64,000 nt of DNA from JAGQIB01 sp041393395 (GTDB taxonomy: Bacteria; ARS69): assembly GCA_041393395.1 (NCBI GenBank), contig JAWKKG010000006.1, forward strand, positions 186,001-250,000, in the 5' to 3' direction. The position numbers and the translations under genes are program-made. Below, piece after piece: positions 52,625-60,837 of the stretch (position 1 is the first letter of the stretch; each line of letters opens with the position of its first letter). The notes below the pieces were generated by a model that searched no databases, had not been told where the DNA came from, and worked only from the letters and a program-made list of their open reading frames with translations.

Positions 52625-52900
52625 ATGACGGTTCGCTTCGAGCTCACCACCCGGCTGGCCGAACTCGCCGGTCTCGCGGAACCCTCGCTCGAGCTGGACG
52701 CGCCATCGTCCTTGCCCGAGGCGTTGCGCGCGTTGATCGCTCGCATCGGCGACGCGGCGGCACCGCTCGCACCAGGCGGATCCCTGCACCCGAGCATCCT
52801 CGTGGTCGTGGACGGCCTCGCGCATCCGCCCGCGCACCGCGACGTCACGTTGCGGCCCGGTCAGACCGTTCGTCTCATGCTGCCCGTGGCGGGAGGTTGA
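52625..52900 (+). CDS. MoaD/ThiS-type ubiquitin-like sulfur carrier
   Basis: Protein of 91 residues that ends in the di-glycine tail VAGG, which is activated as a thiocarboxylate in MoaD and ThiS. The beta-grasp pattern (MTVRFELTTRLAELAG at the start, SILVVVDGLA and VTLRPGQTVRLMLPVAGG at the end) fits MoaD. It lies between the transporter genes and an E1-like gene. The natural reading is a sulfur carrier for molybdopterin-type cofactor synthesis, possibly a dedicated one for a tungsten or molybdenum enzyme. Confidence 0.88.
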   Translation: MTVRFELTTRLAELAGLAEPSLELDAPSSLPEALRALIARIGDAAAPLAPGGSLHPSILVVVDGLAHPPAHRDVTLRPGQTVRLMLPVAGG

Positions 52901-52902
52901 TC

Positions 52903-53670
52903 ATGTTGCACGTCGCGCCTGTCACGACCGCCGCCGGAAACCGTCATCGCCGCCAGATGCTGCTCCCCTGGCTGGACGCCGAAGGCCAGCGTCGGATTCG
53001 CGAAGCCACCGTGCTGATCACGCGCGTCGGTGGACTCGGAGGTCCGCTCGCGCAGTCACTCGCGGTGGCCGGCGTCGGCCGCATCGTGCTGTTCCATGAG
53101 GGTGCCCTGCTCGACGAGGATCTGCACCGCATGGTGCTCATGCATCCGGAGCGCGTGGGCGAGCCGCGCGGCTCGCAGGCGGCGGAGACCCTGCGACGGC
53201 TCGGCGCCCCGCACCTCGAGGTCTGCGGCTTCGACCACCGGATCACCGAGGCCGAGGCGGCGCGGTGGATGCGCGAGTCCGATCTCGCGATCGGGGCGGC
53301 GCCGACGTACGAGGAGCGCCTGCTGCTCAACGATGCCGCGCTCGCGGCCGGCAAGCCGTTCGTGGACGCCGCGATGTACGACGACGAGACACACGTGCTG
53401 TGCGTGGATCCCGGGAAGTCCGGCTGCCTGCGCTGTCTGGTGCCGGAGCCGCCGCCGTGGCGCGCCGACTTCCCCGTGCTGGCCGCCGTTTCCGCGATGG
53501 TCGGCAATCTCGCCGCTTCGCTCGCTCTCCGCATTCTCGCGGGCGCGGGAGCGATTCCCTGGGGTGAGCTCGTTCACTTCGACGCGGCGCGGATCGAGCT
53601 GACCCGCGTGCGCGTCCCTCGTTCTGCCGGATGCCCGGCCTGCGCCGCGGCGGAAAGGAATCTGCGATGA
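52903..53670 (+). CDS. ThiF/MoeB/HesA-type E1-like protein, divergent active site
   Basis: Protein of 255 residues with the E1 fold: the RHRRQMLLP arginine motif at the N-terminus, the nucleotide-binding strand-loop, and two zinc-type cysteine pairs (GCLRC and GCPAC). The ATP site looks unusual. The glycine motif is RVGGLGG where GxGGLG is expected. The first Asp of the D-x-D-x-V segment is missing (LFHEGALLDEDLHRM). The catalytic D-N-F-x-x-R segment reads APTYEER. It may adenylate differently or have lost that step. It follows the MoaD-like gene by two bases and overlaps the next gene. Confidence 0.82.
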   Translation: MLHVAPVTTAAGNRHRRQMLLPWLDAEGQRRIREATVLITRVGGLGGPLAQSLAVAGVGRIVLFHEGALLDEDLHRMVLMHPERVGEPRGSQAAETLRRLGAPHLEVCGFDHRITEAEAARWMRESDLAIGAAPTYEERLLLNDAALAAGKPFVDAAMYDDETHVLCVDPGKSGCLRCLVPEPPPWRADFPVLAAVSAMVGNLAASLALRILAGAGAIPWGELVHFDAARIELTRVRVPRSAGCPACAAAERNLR

Positions 53671-54227
53671 AACTCCGCTTCTGGTGGCTGGCGCTCGTCG
53701 TGCTCGCGACGCCGGTCGCTCGCGCCACTCCCCATCACGCGCACTGGCACTACCAGATCGGTGCGCGCGCGAACACGGGCCAGATCTTCGCGAAACAGCT
53801 GTGGTGGGAGGCGAGCCAGCCCGGCGAGCTGAGCCTCGAGCTCGCGCACGTGAACGCGGTGGACATGGCGCGACTCGCCCGCGAGATCGACGACTGGGTC
53901 GCGGCGACGAAGGAGGCGTCGCGGCCGGAGGACGTCGCCCGGATCGAGCTGCCGCTCCAGGTCATGAGCCAGGAGTCCGCCCGACTGGCGGCCGGCGCCG
54001 ACGCGCTCGCGCGGCTGATTGGAGACGCAATTCCGGAGGGGCCGGACGAGGAGACGCGCTCGCAGATCGCATGGCGGGCGACGCTGCTGTTCCATGGCTT
54101 CCGCACGGTGCTGGCGCAGCACAAGCGCGCGGAACTCGCGCTCGGGATCCCCGTGCCGGAGGATCCGCCGGCCGTGGAGCATCCGGGCGACGGGATCGAA
54201 GTGCCGGAAATCGGGATGGCGCACTAG
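53667..54227 (+). CDS. Exported protein of unknown function, His-rich N-terminus
   Basis: Predicted 186-residue protein with a signal peptide (MKLRFWWLALVVLATPVARA). The mature N-terminus has a cluster of histidines and aromatics (TPHHAHWHYQIGARANTGQIFAKQLWWEAS). The remainder is helical and acidic and ends with a Pro-rich tail. It is translated together with the E1-like gene (ATGA overlap), so it may handle metal for the same pathway. No family is recognised. Confidence 0.7.
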   Translation: MKLRFWWLALVVLATPVARATPHHAHWHYQIGARANTGQIFAKQLWWEASQPGELSLELAHVNAVDMARLAREIDDWVAATKEASRPEDVARIELPLQVMSQESARLAAGADALARLIGDAIPEGPDEETRSQIAWRATLLFHGFRTVLAQHKRAELALGIPVPEDPPAVEHPGDGIEVPEIGMAH

Positions 54228-54253
54228 CCGTTGCGGCCGCCCGAATCCCGCGC

Positions 54254-54892
54254 CTACCGGAGATACCCGGCCTTGATCCGTCCCCAGGAGCCCTCCGAGA
54301 CGGCAGTCACGCACGTGCAGACGTGCAGGGTCGAATAGTCGACACCCGTGTCGTTCTCCACCGCGATCTCGAGCTCGCCGTCGCTCAGCGCGTCGAGGAT
54401 GTTCGTGGGGAAGGACCCGGAGGGCGGCAGGTCCGCGAGGTCCAGCTCCACGGTCGCCACCGAGCCGGCGTCCCAGGTGCCGACCACGTTCGCGATCGGC
54501 GTCACGTAGCCGAACAGCGCATCCGGCACGAAGCCGCCGACCAGGTGAAGGCGGATCGTGTCGTCGGACGCCTGGCCGAGATTCGAACCCTGCAACCGGA
54601 GCTCCAGTCGCGCGGCGCAGACCGGGCCCGACCAGCCCGTGAACGAGTGGATCAGGGTATCGAACCCGTCCACTTCGTCGAACTGGCGCGTCGAGGGCTC
54701 CGGCCACACGTCGTCCATGTAGTCCTCGAAGTCGCGCGAGGGCTGGGGCGCCTCCGAAGGAAGCTCGAAGTCGTCGGCGACGCCGATGGTGAACGGGACT
54801 TCCCCTTCGGGGCAGGCGGCGATCACGGGCGGAGCCGTCGCGAGCACGAGGGGGACCGCGAGGCCCCCGATCATCGAAAGGTACGCCTTCAC
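54254..54892 (-). CDS. Secreted protein ending in the WGxIKA motif
   Basis: Protein of 212 residues starting at GTG with a signal peptide (AYLSMIGGLAVPLVLATAPPVIAA). The mature part is beta-rich and acidic (TIGVADDFELPSE, DGFDTLIHSFTGW, CAARLELRLQGSNLGQASDDTIRLHL, NDTGVDYSTLHVC) and resembles surface proteins with dispersed lectin-like or C-terminal-sorted folds. The last residues SWGRIKAGYLR match the end of the protein at 61622-62227. The function is unknown. Confidence 0.75.
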   Translation of the reverse strand: MKAYLSMIGGLAVPLVLATAPPVIAACPEGEVPFTIGVADDFELPSEAPQPSRDFEDYMDDVWPEPSTRQFDEVDGFDTLIHSFTGWSGPVCAARLELRLQGSNLGQASDDTIRLHLVGGFVPDALFGYVTPIANVVGTWDAGSVATVELDLADLPPSGSFPTNILDALSDGELEIAVENDTGVDYSTLHVCTCVTAVSEGSWGRIKAGYLR

Positions 54893-55174
54893 TCACTCAC
54901 CTCGGGACACGAACCGGACGGCCTCGCGGCGACCCTCGCCGGGGCGCGAGATCCTCGTGCGGGACAGCGTGACAGAATCGCGCGAGCGGTTCCAGGTGAA
55001 ACCGATGTTCCGTCGGAAACTCGGGACGGCGAGCCGGTGAATGTCGATCCACCACGAATCGAGGGCGGTCGGCAGGTCTCGGACCGAGTAGCCGGCGACC
55101 GGCTCCACCGCAGGAGCCACCTTTCCGGGAGGCCAGACCAGGATGATGTCGGGGTTCCGAGTCGTGTCGGTCAC
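54893..55174 (-). CDS. Small protein of unknown function
   Basis: Possible 93-residue protein starting at GTG 55174, which has GGGAG seven bases upstream. It starts with TDTTRNPDIILVWPPGKVAP, has a central aromatic stretch (TALDSWWIDIHRLAVP) and a basic end. It has no signal peptide. The stop directly abuts the start codon of the secreted protein gene behind it, which supports a real operon member. No family is recognised, and the longer frame upstream of the GTG is antisense-like and not coding. Confidence 0.4.
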   Translation of the reverse strand: MTDTTRNPDIILVWPPGKVAPAVEPVAGYSVRDLPTALDSWWIDIHRLAVPSFRRNIGFTWNRSRDSVTLSRTRISRPGEGRREAVRFVSRGE

Positions 55175-55244
55175 GATCGACTCCCTTTCGTTCCGTTCGA
55201 ACGGGCGGGACCTGACCCTCTGCGCGCTCCGGTCCGGCGACGGG

Positions 55245-55979
55245 TCACGAGGCCACCACGAGTCGATAGCCGACGTCCAGTTCGGTCCGCGCGCGAAGAC
55301 CGCCGTACCGCCGATCCCACGTTCCGCTGTCCAGGTCGAGGCGCAGCCGTGCGAGCCCGTCCGACGGATCGATGCGGGCAAACGTGGAGATCGCCGCTCG
55401 CACCGAGGGCTCCAGATACGCCTCCGGGCGCCCCCAGTACGCGCCCAGGAAGCCGTCGGCGCAATCGATCGGGATCGGCAGCGTCCGGACTTCGAGAGGG
55501 CCGACCGCACGTCGGATCTCGGACAGGGTCGGAAAGATCGGCCGGTCGATCGCCAGGATCTCCGGAAAGTACTCCTGTCCGAGCCAGAAGCCTTCGTGAT
55601 CCGGATCCCAGGTCAGGATCACGACCCGATCGCGGGCCACGCGGCGCATCTCGGCCAACCCGCGCATCCGGTCGGACCAGTGATGAAGCGTGAGGATCGC
55701 GAGGGTGGCATCGAACGAGCGATCCGGAAACGGCAGTCGCGTCGCGTCCGCGCGGATTGCGGGCGCGGCCGCGGCCGGGCGCTGTCCGATCATTTCCACG
55801 GACGGCTCCACCGCGAGGACCCGACGGTGCTCGGGCTCGTAGGAGCCCGTGCCGGCCCCGACGTTCAGAACGCGACGCGCGGATCCGAGCGCTTCCTCGA
55901 TCCGTGACGCGAGACGTCGATCCGGTCGCCGGTGCTTCGAATAGCCGACACCGATCCGATCGTACCGGGTGACGTTCAC
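55245..55979 (-). CDS. Class I SAM-dependent methyltransferase
   Basis: Protein of about 244 residues. Motif I is RVLNVGAGTGSYEP, motif II VLAVEPSVEMIGQR, motif III APAIRADATRLPFPDRSFD, and motif IV ATLAILTLHHW. The order is that of the Methyltransf_11 (UbiE/COQ5-type) fold. GTG 55979 gives MNVTRYDRIGVGYSKHRRPD, the usual start of such proteins. ATG 56045 is an alternative 22 codons upstream. The substrate cannot be predicted. It is the third gene from the end of a long minus-strand run of short accessory genes. Confidence 0.88.
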   Translation of the reverse strand: MNVTRYDRIGVGYSKHRRPDRRLASRIEEALGSARRVLNVGAGTGSYEPEHRRVLAVEPSVEMIGQRPAAAAPAIRADATRLPFPDRSFDATLAILTLHHWSDRMRGLAEMRRVARDRVVILTWDPDHEGFWLGQEYFPEILAIDRPIFPTLSEIRRAVGPLEVRTLPIPIDCADGFLGAYWGRPEAYLEPSVRAAISTFARIDPSDGLARLRLDLDSGTWDRRYGGLRARTELDVGYRLVVAS

Positions 55980-56063
55980 AGGAAACTTCCCGCGCAATGT
56001 TGGAATCCAAGACGAGTTCGCACCGGGATCGTAGCACGAGCGCATGCCGATCCGCGTCGAGCT

Positions 56064-56546
56064 TCAGGCGTCGCGCCGCAAGTCCTTCTCGTAGCGCCAC
56101 ACCTCGAGGGGCAGGATTCCCTCGGGCGTGGGCAGGCGATCGATCATGTTTCCCACTCGGATCCAACCGCACTTCTCGTAGAACCTCGCCGCACGCTCGT
56201 TCCCGATCGCGCAGGCGAGCCAAGCGGACCGGATCCCGCGCGCCGCGAGTTGCTCTTCCGCGTCGGCGAGGAGACGGGCCGCGACGCCCGTGCCCCTTGC
56301 GGCGCGCGAGACGTAGAACTGATTGAGCTCGTCGTCGCGCAGGAGACTGAATCCGAGGGGCCCGCTCGGGGACTCCGCGACCCGCACGTCGGCCAGGGCG
56401 TCCCCCAGCCGTTCGTGGAAGCTCTCGCGCGTTCGATGACGAGCGAGCTCCGCCGGGACGATCCGGGCGTGAGCATCCTGCCACCCCTCGTACCAGAGAA
56501 TCGCCAGAGGATCGACGTCACTCGTGCGCGCGGCCCGGACGATCAT
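56064..56546 (-). CDS. GNAT family N-acetyltransferase
   Basis: Protein of 160 residues with the GNAT fold: MIVRAARTSDVDPLAILWYEGWQDAH at the N-terminus, the strand LNQFYVSRAARGTGVAARLLADAEEQLAARG containing the acetyl-CoA loop R-G-T-G-V-A, and the ending NERAARFYEKCGWIRVG. The acceptor is unknown. It overlaps the DUF1801 gene upstream by four bases. Confidence 0.9.
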   Translation of the reverse strand: MIVRAARTSDVDPLAILWYEGWQDAHARIVPAELARHRTRESFHERLGDALADVRVAESPSGPLGFSLLRDDELNQFYVSRAARGTGVAARLLADAEEQLAARGIRSAWLACAIGNERAARFYEKCGWIRVGNMIDRLPTPEGILPLEVWRYEKDLRRDA

Positions 56547-56929
56547 GACTTCCGGCGCTTCGACGCGGCGCGCGTCGCATCCTGCTTCACCTTGAGCTTC
56601 ACGATCCTGCGGATGAGGTCATACGGCATTGCGCGATCGAGCGGGAACCTCAGGTTTCCCTTGGGACCGGCGTAGGGTGCCAGGGCGCGCTCGAGCGCCG
56701 CGTCGCCCGACACCGGCGGGTAGAGACCGATGTGATTCTTGAACGCGGCGAAGTAGACGAGAATGCCGCGCTGCTTGAAGGCCGGCATGCGGTAGCTGAT
56801 GAGCTCCTGCGCGGCGGGGGCCTCGTCCCGGATCACGCGTCGGATCTCGTTCAGGATCGGCTGCACCTTGGGCGATGCGGACGCGATGTACTCGTCGATG
56901 GTCGACGGTGGAGATGCTTCCCTGTCCAT
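56543..56929 (-). CDS. DUF1801 (YdhG-like) protein
   Basis: Protein of 128 residues with the DUF1801 layout: TIDEYIASASPKVQPILNEIRRVIRDEAP, then ELISYRMPAFKQRGILVYFAAFKNHIGLYPP, and NLRFPLDRAMPYDLIRRIVKLKV. The fold is of the YdhG-like alpha-beta type and no activity has been proven. It is coupled to the GNAT gene downstream by an ATGA overlap. Confidence 0.92.
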   Translation of the reverse strand: MDREASPPSTIDEYIASASPKVQPILNEIRRVIRDEAPAAQELISYRMPAFKQRGILVYFAAFKNHIGLYPPVSGDAALERALAPYAGPKGNLRFPLDRAMPYDLIRRIVKLKVKQDATRAASKRRKS

Positions 56930-56963
56930 GCGCTCCTCGATCGGTTGCGGGCCGGCCCGGACC

Positions 56964-57542
56964 TCACGTGCTCCTCGACGACCGCGAACGCGCAGCGCGC
57001 CGCCAATCCCGTCGGAGAAGTCCGTACACCCAGGAATCCGAGACGTCCCCCTGCACGACGCAATCCTCGCGCAACGTGCCCTCGCGGACGAAGCCGAGCT
57101 TCTCCAGAACGCGGGCCGAGGCGAGGTTGCGCGTGTCCGTCTCGGACTGAACTCGATTCAGGTCCAGTGTGGCGAAGGCCCATTGCAGCAGAGCTCGCGC
57201 GGCCTCCGTGGCGAACCCCTGTCCCCACGCGGCCTCTTCGAGACAGTACCCCATCGTGGCGCTCCGAAACTCGGGGTTCCACCGGATCAGGCTGCACCAT
57301 CCGAGGAACCGACCGTCGGCGGCACGCTCGATGACGAGTCGTGCACCCGTGCCTTCTTCTTCCATCTGGAGGCAAGTCGCGATGAATCGGTCGGCGCGAC
57401 CGCGCTCTCTCCAGGGCGGTGAATCCCAGTAGCGAAGCACGCGGGCGTCGCTGTGAAGCGCGAACAACGGGTCCCCGTCCGCGGCCGCGAAGGGGCGCAG
57501 TCGGAGCCGGGCCGTGTGAAGGGTCGGAGTGGGGAGCGACAT
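56964..57542 (-). CDS. RimJ/RimL-type GNAT acetyltransferase
   Basis: Protein of 192 residues with TARLRLRPFAAADGDPLFALHSD at the start, a W-rich segment (RYWDSPPWRERGRADRFI), ATMGYCLEEAAWGQGFATEAARALLQWAF holding the acetyl-CoA pyrophosphate loop, and NLASARVLEKLGFVREGTLRE. It resembles enzymes that acetylate N-terminal amines of proteins or small molecules. The target is unknown. Confidence 0.9.
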   Translation of the reverse strand: MSLPTPTLHTARLRLRPFAAADGDPLFALHSDARVLRYWDSPPWRERGRADRFIATCLQMEEEGTGARLVIERAADGRFLGWCSLIRWNPEFRSATMGYCLEEAAWGQGFATEAARALLQWAFATLDLNRVQSETDTRNLASARVLEKLGFVREGTLREDCVVQGDVSDSWVYGLLRRDWRRAARSRSSRST

Positions 57543-57605
57543 GATCGCGAGCGTCCCTCCCGGATGGCTGCGCCTGCTTCGTGCCCCGGCCGCCCCGGGG
57601 CATGG

Positions 57606-57782
57606 TCAAGCGTTCAGCCGCCAGAGCTGCAGGTTGAGCGCGGTGGCGAAGGTGACCCAACCCAGGCAAGGAAGCAACAGCATCCCGGCCGGAGCCGAGA
57701 CGCGCCAGAACGCGATCGCGGTCCCCAGGATCAGCAGCCAGAGGACGCAGATGTCCGCGAACGCGAGGTCGGGGGCTCCGAG
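57606..57782 (-). pseudogene. 3' remnant of a tspO/MBR gene
   Basis: In one frame this stretch encodes 58 residues corresponding to the last two helices of TspO: LAFADICVLWLLILGTAIAF, then MLLLPCLGWVTFATALNLQLW, with the family ending WRLNA and a stop. The LLPxLxWVxFAxxLN signature is typical. The upstream three helices are missing. The frame merges at about 57782 into the end of the dinB gene, which reads through the same DNA in another frame. A deletion has fused the two genes. Confidence 0.8.
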
Positions 57783-58240
57783 ATTCGCTTGAGAAGCGCG
57801 ATCTGGCCCGCGTGATACGAATGATGCTGGGTGACGCCGATGAACTGGGTGTACGCCGGATACGCGATCTCGGGCACCAGCGGGTCTCCGAGTCGCTCGG
57901 GCGGGAAACTCTGCACCGCTCGCCGGAGTTCCCCGCCTCGACTCTCCAGACGTCGAACTGCCTGTCGCCAGTTCTCCTCGGTCGGCTCCGGACAGGGTGG
58001 CCAGTCTTCCTCCGGCGACGTCGATCGCCCGTCGCCGGCCAGCCGCCGAAGCACCAGATCATAGTCGCTCGTCAGGTGAAGCACGATTTCCCAGATGGTG
58101 TGAACGCCGGCAATGGGGCGGAGCGCGGCGCGGGGCGCGGAAACGTCGGCGAGCAGCTCCAGGACCGAGGGTCCGTGCCACGCACCGCCTTCCAGCGATC
58201 GGCGGAGCTGGTCGGCCAGTCTCTCGATCTCAGCGGTCAT
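57731..58240 (-). CDS. DinB family protein with an aberrant C-terminus
   Basis: Four-helix-bundle protein of 169 residues from ATG 58240, which has GGAAAGGTGA upstream. The putative metal histidines are in HTIWEIVLHLTSDYD and QHHSYHAGQIALLKR. After LLKR the last 17 residues (EPPTSRSRTSASSG and flanking) are not DinB-like. They come from reading the tspO remnant in the wrong frame. The core is complete and probably functional. The activity of this family ranges from thiol transfer to unknown. Confidence 0.85.
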   Translation of the reverse strand: MTAEIERLADQLRRSLEGGAWHGPSVLELLADVSAPRAALRPIAGVHTIWEIVLHLTSDYDLVLRRLAGDGRSTSPEEDWPPCPEPTEENWRQAVRRLESRGGELRRAVQSFPPERLGDPLVPEIAYPAYTQFIGVTQHHSYHAGQIALLKRISEPPTSRSRTSASSGC

Positions 58241-58307
58241 GCCCGTCACCTTTCCTGGTCCTCGGCGGACGTCCGCAGGCGAACCGCGGACGGATCATCC
58301 GGATCCG

Positions 58308-58724
58308 TCATCGCCCGCGAGAGAACGTGCGATGCATGCCATCGTAGGCGATCTGACTCAGAGTCAGTGTCTTTCGGTCCTCGGACAAGAGAACGGCCAC
58401 GGGGGGGTCCTGGTCTCCGTCCTGCTCGAGGATCCACTGGTCCTCGGTCGAGAAGATCGTCGGTCCGCGACGGACCGTGAACGAAACGCGGTCTTCCACT
58501 CGCCCCGCGTCGTCCTGGGTCTCCATCGTGTTGTCCGAACGGATCACGATGGCGTCGATCGACTCGCGAGCGATCGACCCGGTCAAACCACCACTCGATC
58601 CCGAGTAGTACCACCGGCCGAGGAACTCGTCCGGCAACCGCGACGGCGCGGTGTCACACGCTCCGAGCAACCAGAGGATCACCGCCATCGCCGTGGTTGC
58701 GATCCGTCGGCCGGCGGTCATCAC
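58308..58724 (-). CDS. Small lipoprotein of unknown function
   Basis: Predicted 138-residue lipoprotein with lipobox WLLGAC at residues 18-23. The mature part begins PDEFLGRWYYSGSSGGLTG and has alternating strands (VEDRVSFTVRRGPTIFSTEDQWILEQD, VAVLLSEDRKTLTLSQIAYDGM), like small lipocalin-type or META-like beta proteins. The start overlaps the stop of the VOC-SnoaL gene upstream by four bases. Confidence 0.75.
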   Translation of the reverse strand: MMTAGRRIATTAMAVILWLLGACDTAPSRLPDEFLGRWYYSGSSGGLTGSIARESIDAIVIRSDNTMETQDDAGRVEDRVSFTVRRGPTIFSTEDQWILEQDGDQDPPVAVLLSEDRKTLTLSQIAYDGMHRTFSRGR

Positions 58725-59515
58725 TCGCCGCCGGACGGCTGGAACCCGGATTGGTGCACGATCTCCCAGTCCTCCACGATCCGACCATTCTCGATCCGGC
58801 TGATCACGATGCCCTCGGTGGTCCAGGCGTTGCCGCTCGGCTCGACGCCACGGAAAACTCCTGTGTGGTGGCCGCGACTGACGAACCGGGTGACCACCAG
58901 GTCGCCTTCAGCCACCTGCTGCAGAACCGTGGCCCGTCGATCATCGGACGCCGCGAGAATGGCCGCGGCGAAGTCGCGCACGTTCTCCAGACCCCGGATC
59001 TCGGCTCCGGCCGGCCCGTGGTGGACGTAGTCCGACGAGTAGATCTCGGTGATCGCGTCGAGGTCTCGCTCATTGATCACCTCGTCGAACCAGCGTCGAG
59101 CGAGCCTCTCGCGGGCATCCATCGAGTCGTCCTCGAGCTGCCGGGCGAACGCGAGCACGTGACCGTCCGGGTCGAGGCAGTACCCCGCCGCATCTCCCCA
59201 ATCGCGCGACGTCACCTCGCTGAGCAGCGTGGCACCCGCGCCCACGGCCCTCCGAAGAGCCGCGCGCGGATCGGTCACCGGCAGGTAGAGCTCCGCCCGT
59301 GGAATGCCGAGCGCCAGAGTCGGATCCGGAAGGGGCTCACCCAGCAAGCGCTTGATTCCGGCGGTCGGCATCAGGCCGAGTGCGCCGCCCCCGGGAAGTG
59401 CGAACTCGGTCATCCCGGGTACGTCCAGGTCCGGGGAGATTCCGAGGACCTCCGCGTAGAACGAAGAACTCGTCCGTTGATCGTTCACGTAGAGAATGAA
59501 CCGTGCCTCACTCAT
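58721..59515 (-). CDS. VOC domain fused to SnoaL-like domain
   Basis: Protein of 264 residues with two domains. Residues 1-128 are a VOC (glyoxalase-like) domain (ARFILYVNDQRTSSSFYAEVLG ... YCLDPDGHVLAFAR). Residues 133-260 form a SnoaL-like cone-fold domain (RRWFDEVINERDLDAITEIYSSDYVHHGP ... GIVISRIENGRIVEDWEIVHQSGF) typical of ester cyclases and stress-linked small-molecule binders. The fusion is intact and in frame. No partner is evident. Confidence 0.87.
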   Translation of the reverse strand: MSEARFILYVNDQRTSSSFYAEVLGISPDLDVPGMTEFALPGGGALGLMPTAGIKRLLGEPLPDPTLALGIPRAELYLPVTDPRAALRRAVGAGATLLSEVTSRDWGDAAGYCLDPDGHVLAFARQLEDDSMDARERLARRWFDEVINERDLDAITEIYSSDYVHHGPAGAEIRGLENVRDFAAAILAASDDRRATVLQQVAEGDLVVTRFVSRGHHTGVFRGVEPSGNAWTTEGIVISRIENGRIVEDWEIVHQSGFQPSGGE

Positions 59516-59718
59516 GCTCGCTCACCGAGCGACGGCTCCTTCTTCTTGCCGCACGTCGCGAGCCGCTCAATGGCGACAACGCCATGCCGCCGACACCCAT
59601 CGGGTGCTCCGGACTCTTCGGGACCCGCACCATACCCGTCGATCGAGATCCCGAACACGTTCCCTCGAAGCTTCGACATGGTGTCCGCTCCGCCTTTCCC
59701 GAAGTCACGCCGCGACGT

Positions 59719-60327
59719 CTACGATCGAGAGTACGCCAGTTCCTTGCCGGGCTTGCCCGAGTACGCGAGCTCGAATCGCAGCGTATGCCCCGTCGACTCC
59801 AGCCGGTGCACCTGAGGCGCAACCCGCTCGTTCGTGAGCAAGAGGTAGCGCTCGATGTTCCAATGATCACGGAACCACGGATCCAGCGCCTGGAGCAACC
59901 GGGCATCGAGACCGTCCTTCATTCGGGACTCCCGCACCCAGAAGTAGACCGCGGTGTCGAAACTCGACCACTGCGAAGGGGTGGTCGGGTCGACTCGGGC
60001 CTTCGCGAAGAGCTCCGCGTTCGTCGGGAACACGTAGACGCAGCCGAGACATACGTCTCCCGTCGGATGGACGACCGTGTAGGTGAAAGACTCGCCGTTC
60101 GCATGTCGCCGCTCGAGGCGCACCAGGTCCTCGCGGTTCGCCTCCACCGTGAAGTCATCCTTCGGCCAACCCGTCTGCTCCCAGTCGCGGAGGAACTCCT
60201 TGCTCGACATGACCGCTTCGTAGTCGAGTTCGGCGTCGGACTCGCGGATCGGACGCAACACGAACTCCTCGGTGCTCAGCCCGTCGGGAACGCGGAAGCT
60301 CCGTTCACTCGACCCCATCGACATCAC
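59719..60327 (-). CDS. GNAT-like acetyltransferase
   Basis: Protein of 202 residues. N-terminal EEFVLRPIRESDAELDYEAVMSSKEFLRDW and the FTYTVVHPTGDVCLGCVYVFP strand fit the N-acetyltransferase fold. The acetyl-CoA loop is degenerate, with TAVYFWVRESRMKDGLDARLLQAL in its place. The pattern is that of a GNAT subgroup annotated as N-acetyltransferase in many soil bacteria. It overlaps the PNPOx gene by four bases. About 200 bases of DNA without any gene precede the VOC-SnoaL start. Confidence 0.75.
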   Translation of the reverse strand: MMSMGSSERSFRVPDGLSTEEFVLRPIRESDAELDYEAVMSSKEFLRDWEQTGWPKDDFTVEANREDLVRLERRHANGESFTYTVVHPTGDVCLGCVYVFPTNAELFAKARVDPTTPSQWSSFDTAVYFWVRESRMKDGLDARLLQALDPWFRDHWNIERYLLLTNERVAPQVHRLESTGHTLRFELAYSGKPGKELAYSRS

Positions 60328-60791
60328 TCCTTCCGCGGGCGGACTCCGTAGGTTTCCATGGCCTGGTCCACCTTGCTCTGCTCGGTCGCTTCCGGATACA
60401 GCCAGTAGCTCGGCGCGACGATCGGTTCGGCCGCTTCCACGCGAACCTTGATGATGCTCCGGACCGGAAAATCCTCCCCGCCCCGCTGATGAATCTCCGC
60501 GAGCAGCGAGGAGAAGGCGGGATCACTGGTCTCCACGAGCGTCGCCGTTCCCCGGAGCTTGAAGCCCTTCTGCTTGAACACGTCGACGAAGCTCACGCAG
60601 ACGGAAGAGTTTCGGGAGATGTTCGCCACGCTGTTCGGCGACGCGATGTTCGCGATGAGGACACCGTCGTTGCCGTGAGGGACGAACATCTCCTTCGGGG
60701 ACACGTTCGGCGTGCCGTCATTCGTGGCCGTGCCGAGCCAGCACAGCACGCACTCCCACATCGAGCTCCGGATCTCGTCGCTGAGGATCAC
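60324..60791 (-). CDS. Pyridoxamine 5'-phosphate oxidase-fold protein
   Basis: Flavin-binding split-barrel protein of 155 residues from GTG 60791, which follows GAGAGG. CVLCWLGTATNDGTPNVSPKEMFVPHGNDGVLIANI is the typical start of the PNPOx-like family, followed by SVCVSFVDVFKQKGFKLRGTATLVE. Members bind FMN or F420, or act as heme-utilisation-like proteins. The cofactor here is not clear. Confidence 0.88.
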   Translation of the reverse strand: MILSDEIRSSMWECVLCWLGTATNDGTPNVSPKEMFVPHGNDGVLIANIASPNSVANISRNSSVCVSFVDVFKQKGFKLRGTATLVETSDPAFSSLLAEIHQRGGEDFPVRSIIKVRVEAAEPIVAPSYWLYPEATEQSKVDQAMETYGVRPRKE

Positions 60792-60837
60792 GTCACCTCT
60801 CCTTCGCCGGTGCCGGCCTGTGAGATGCAGACGCCGG

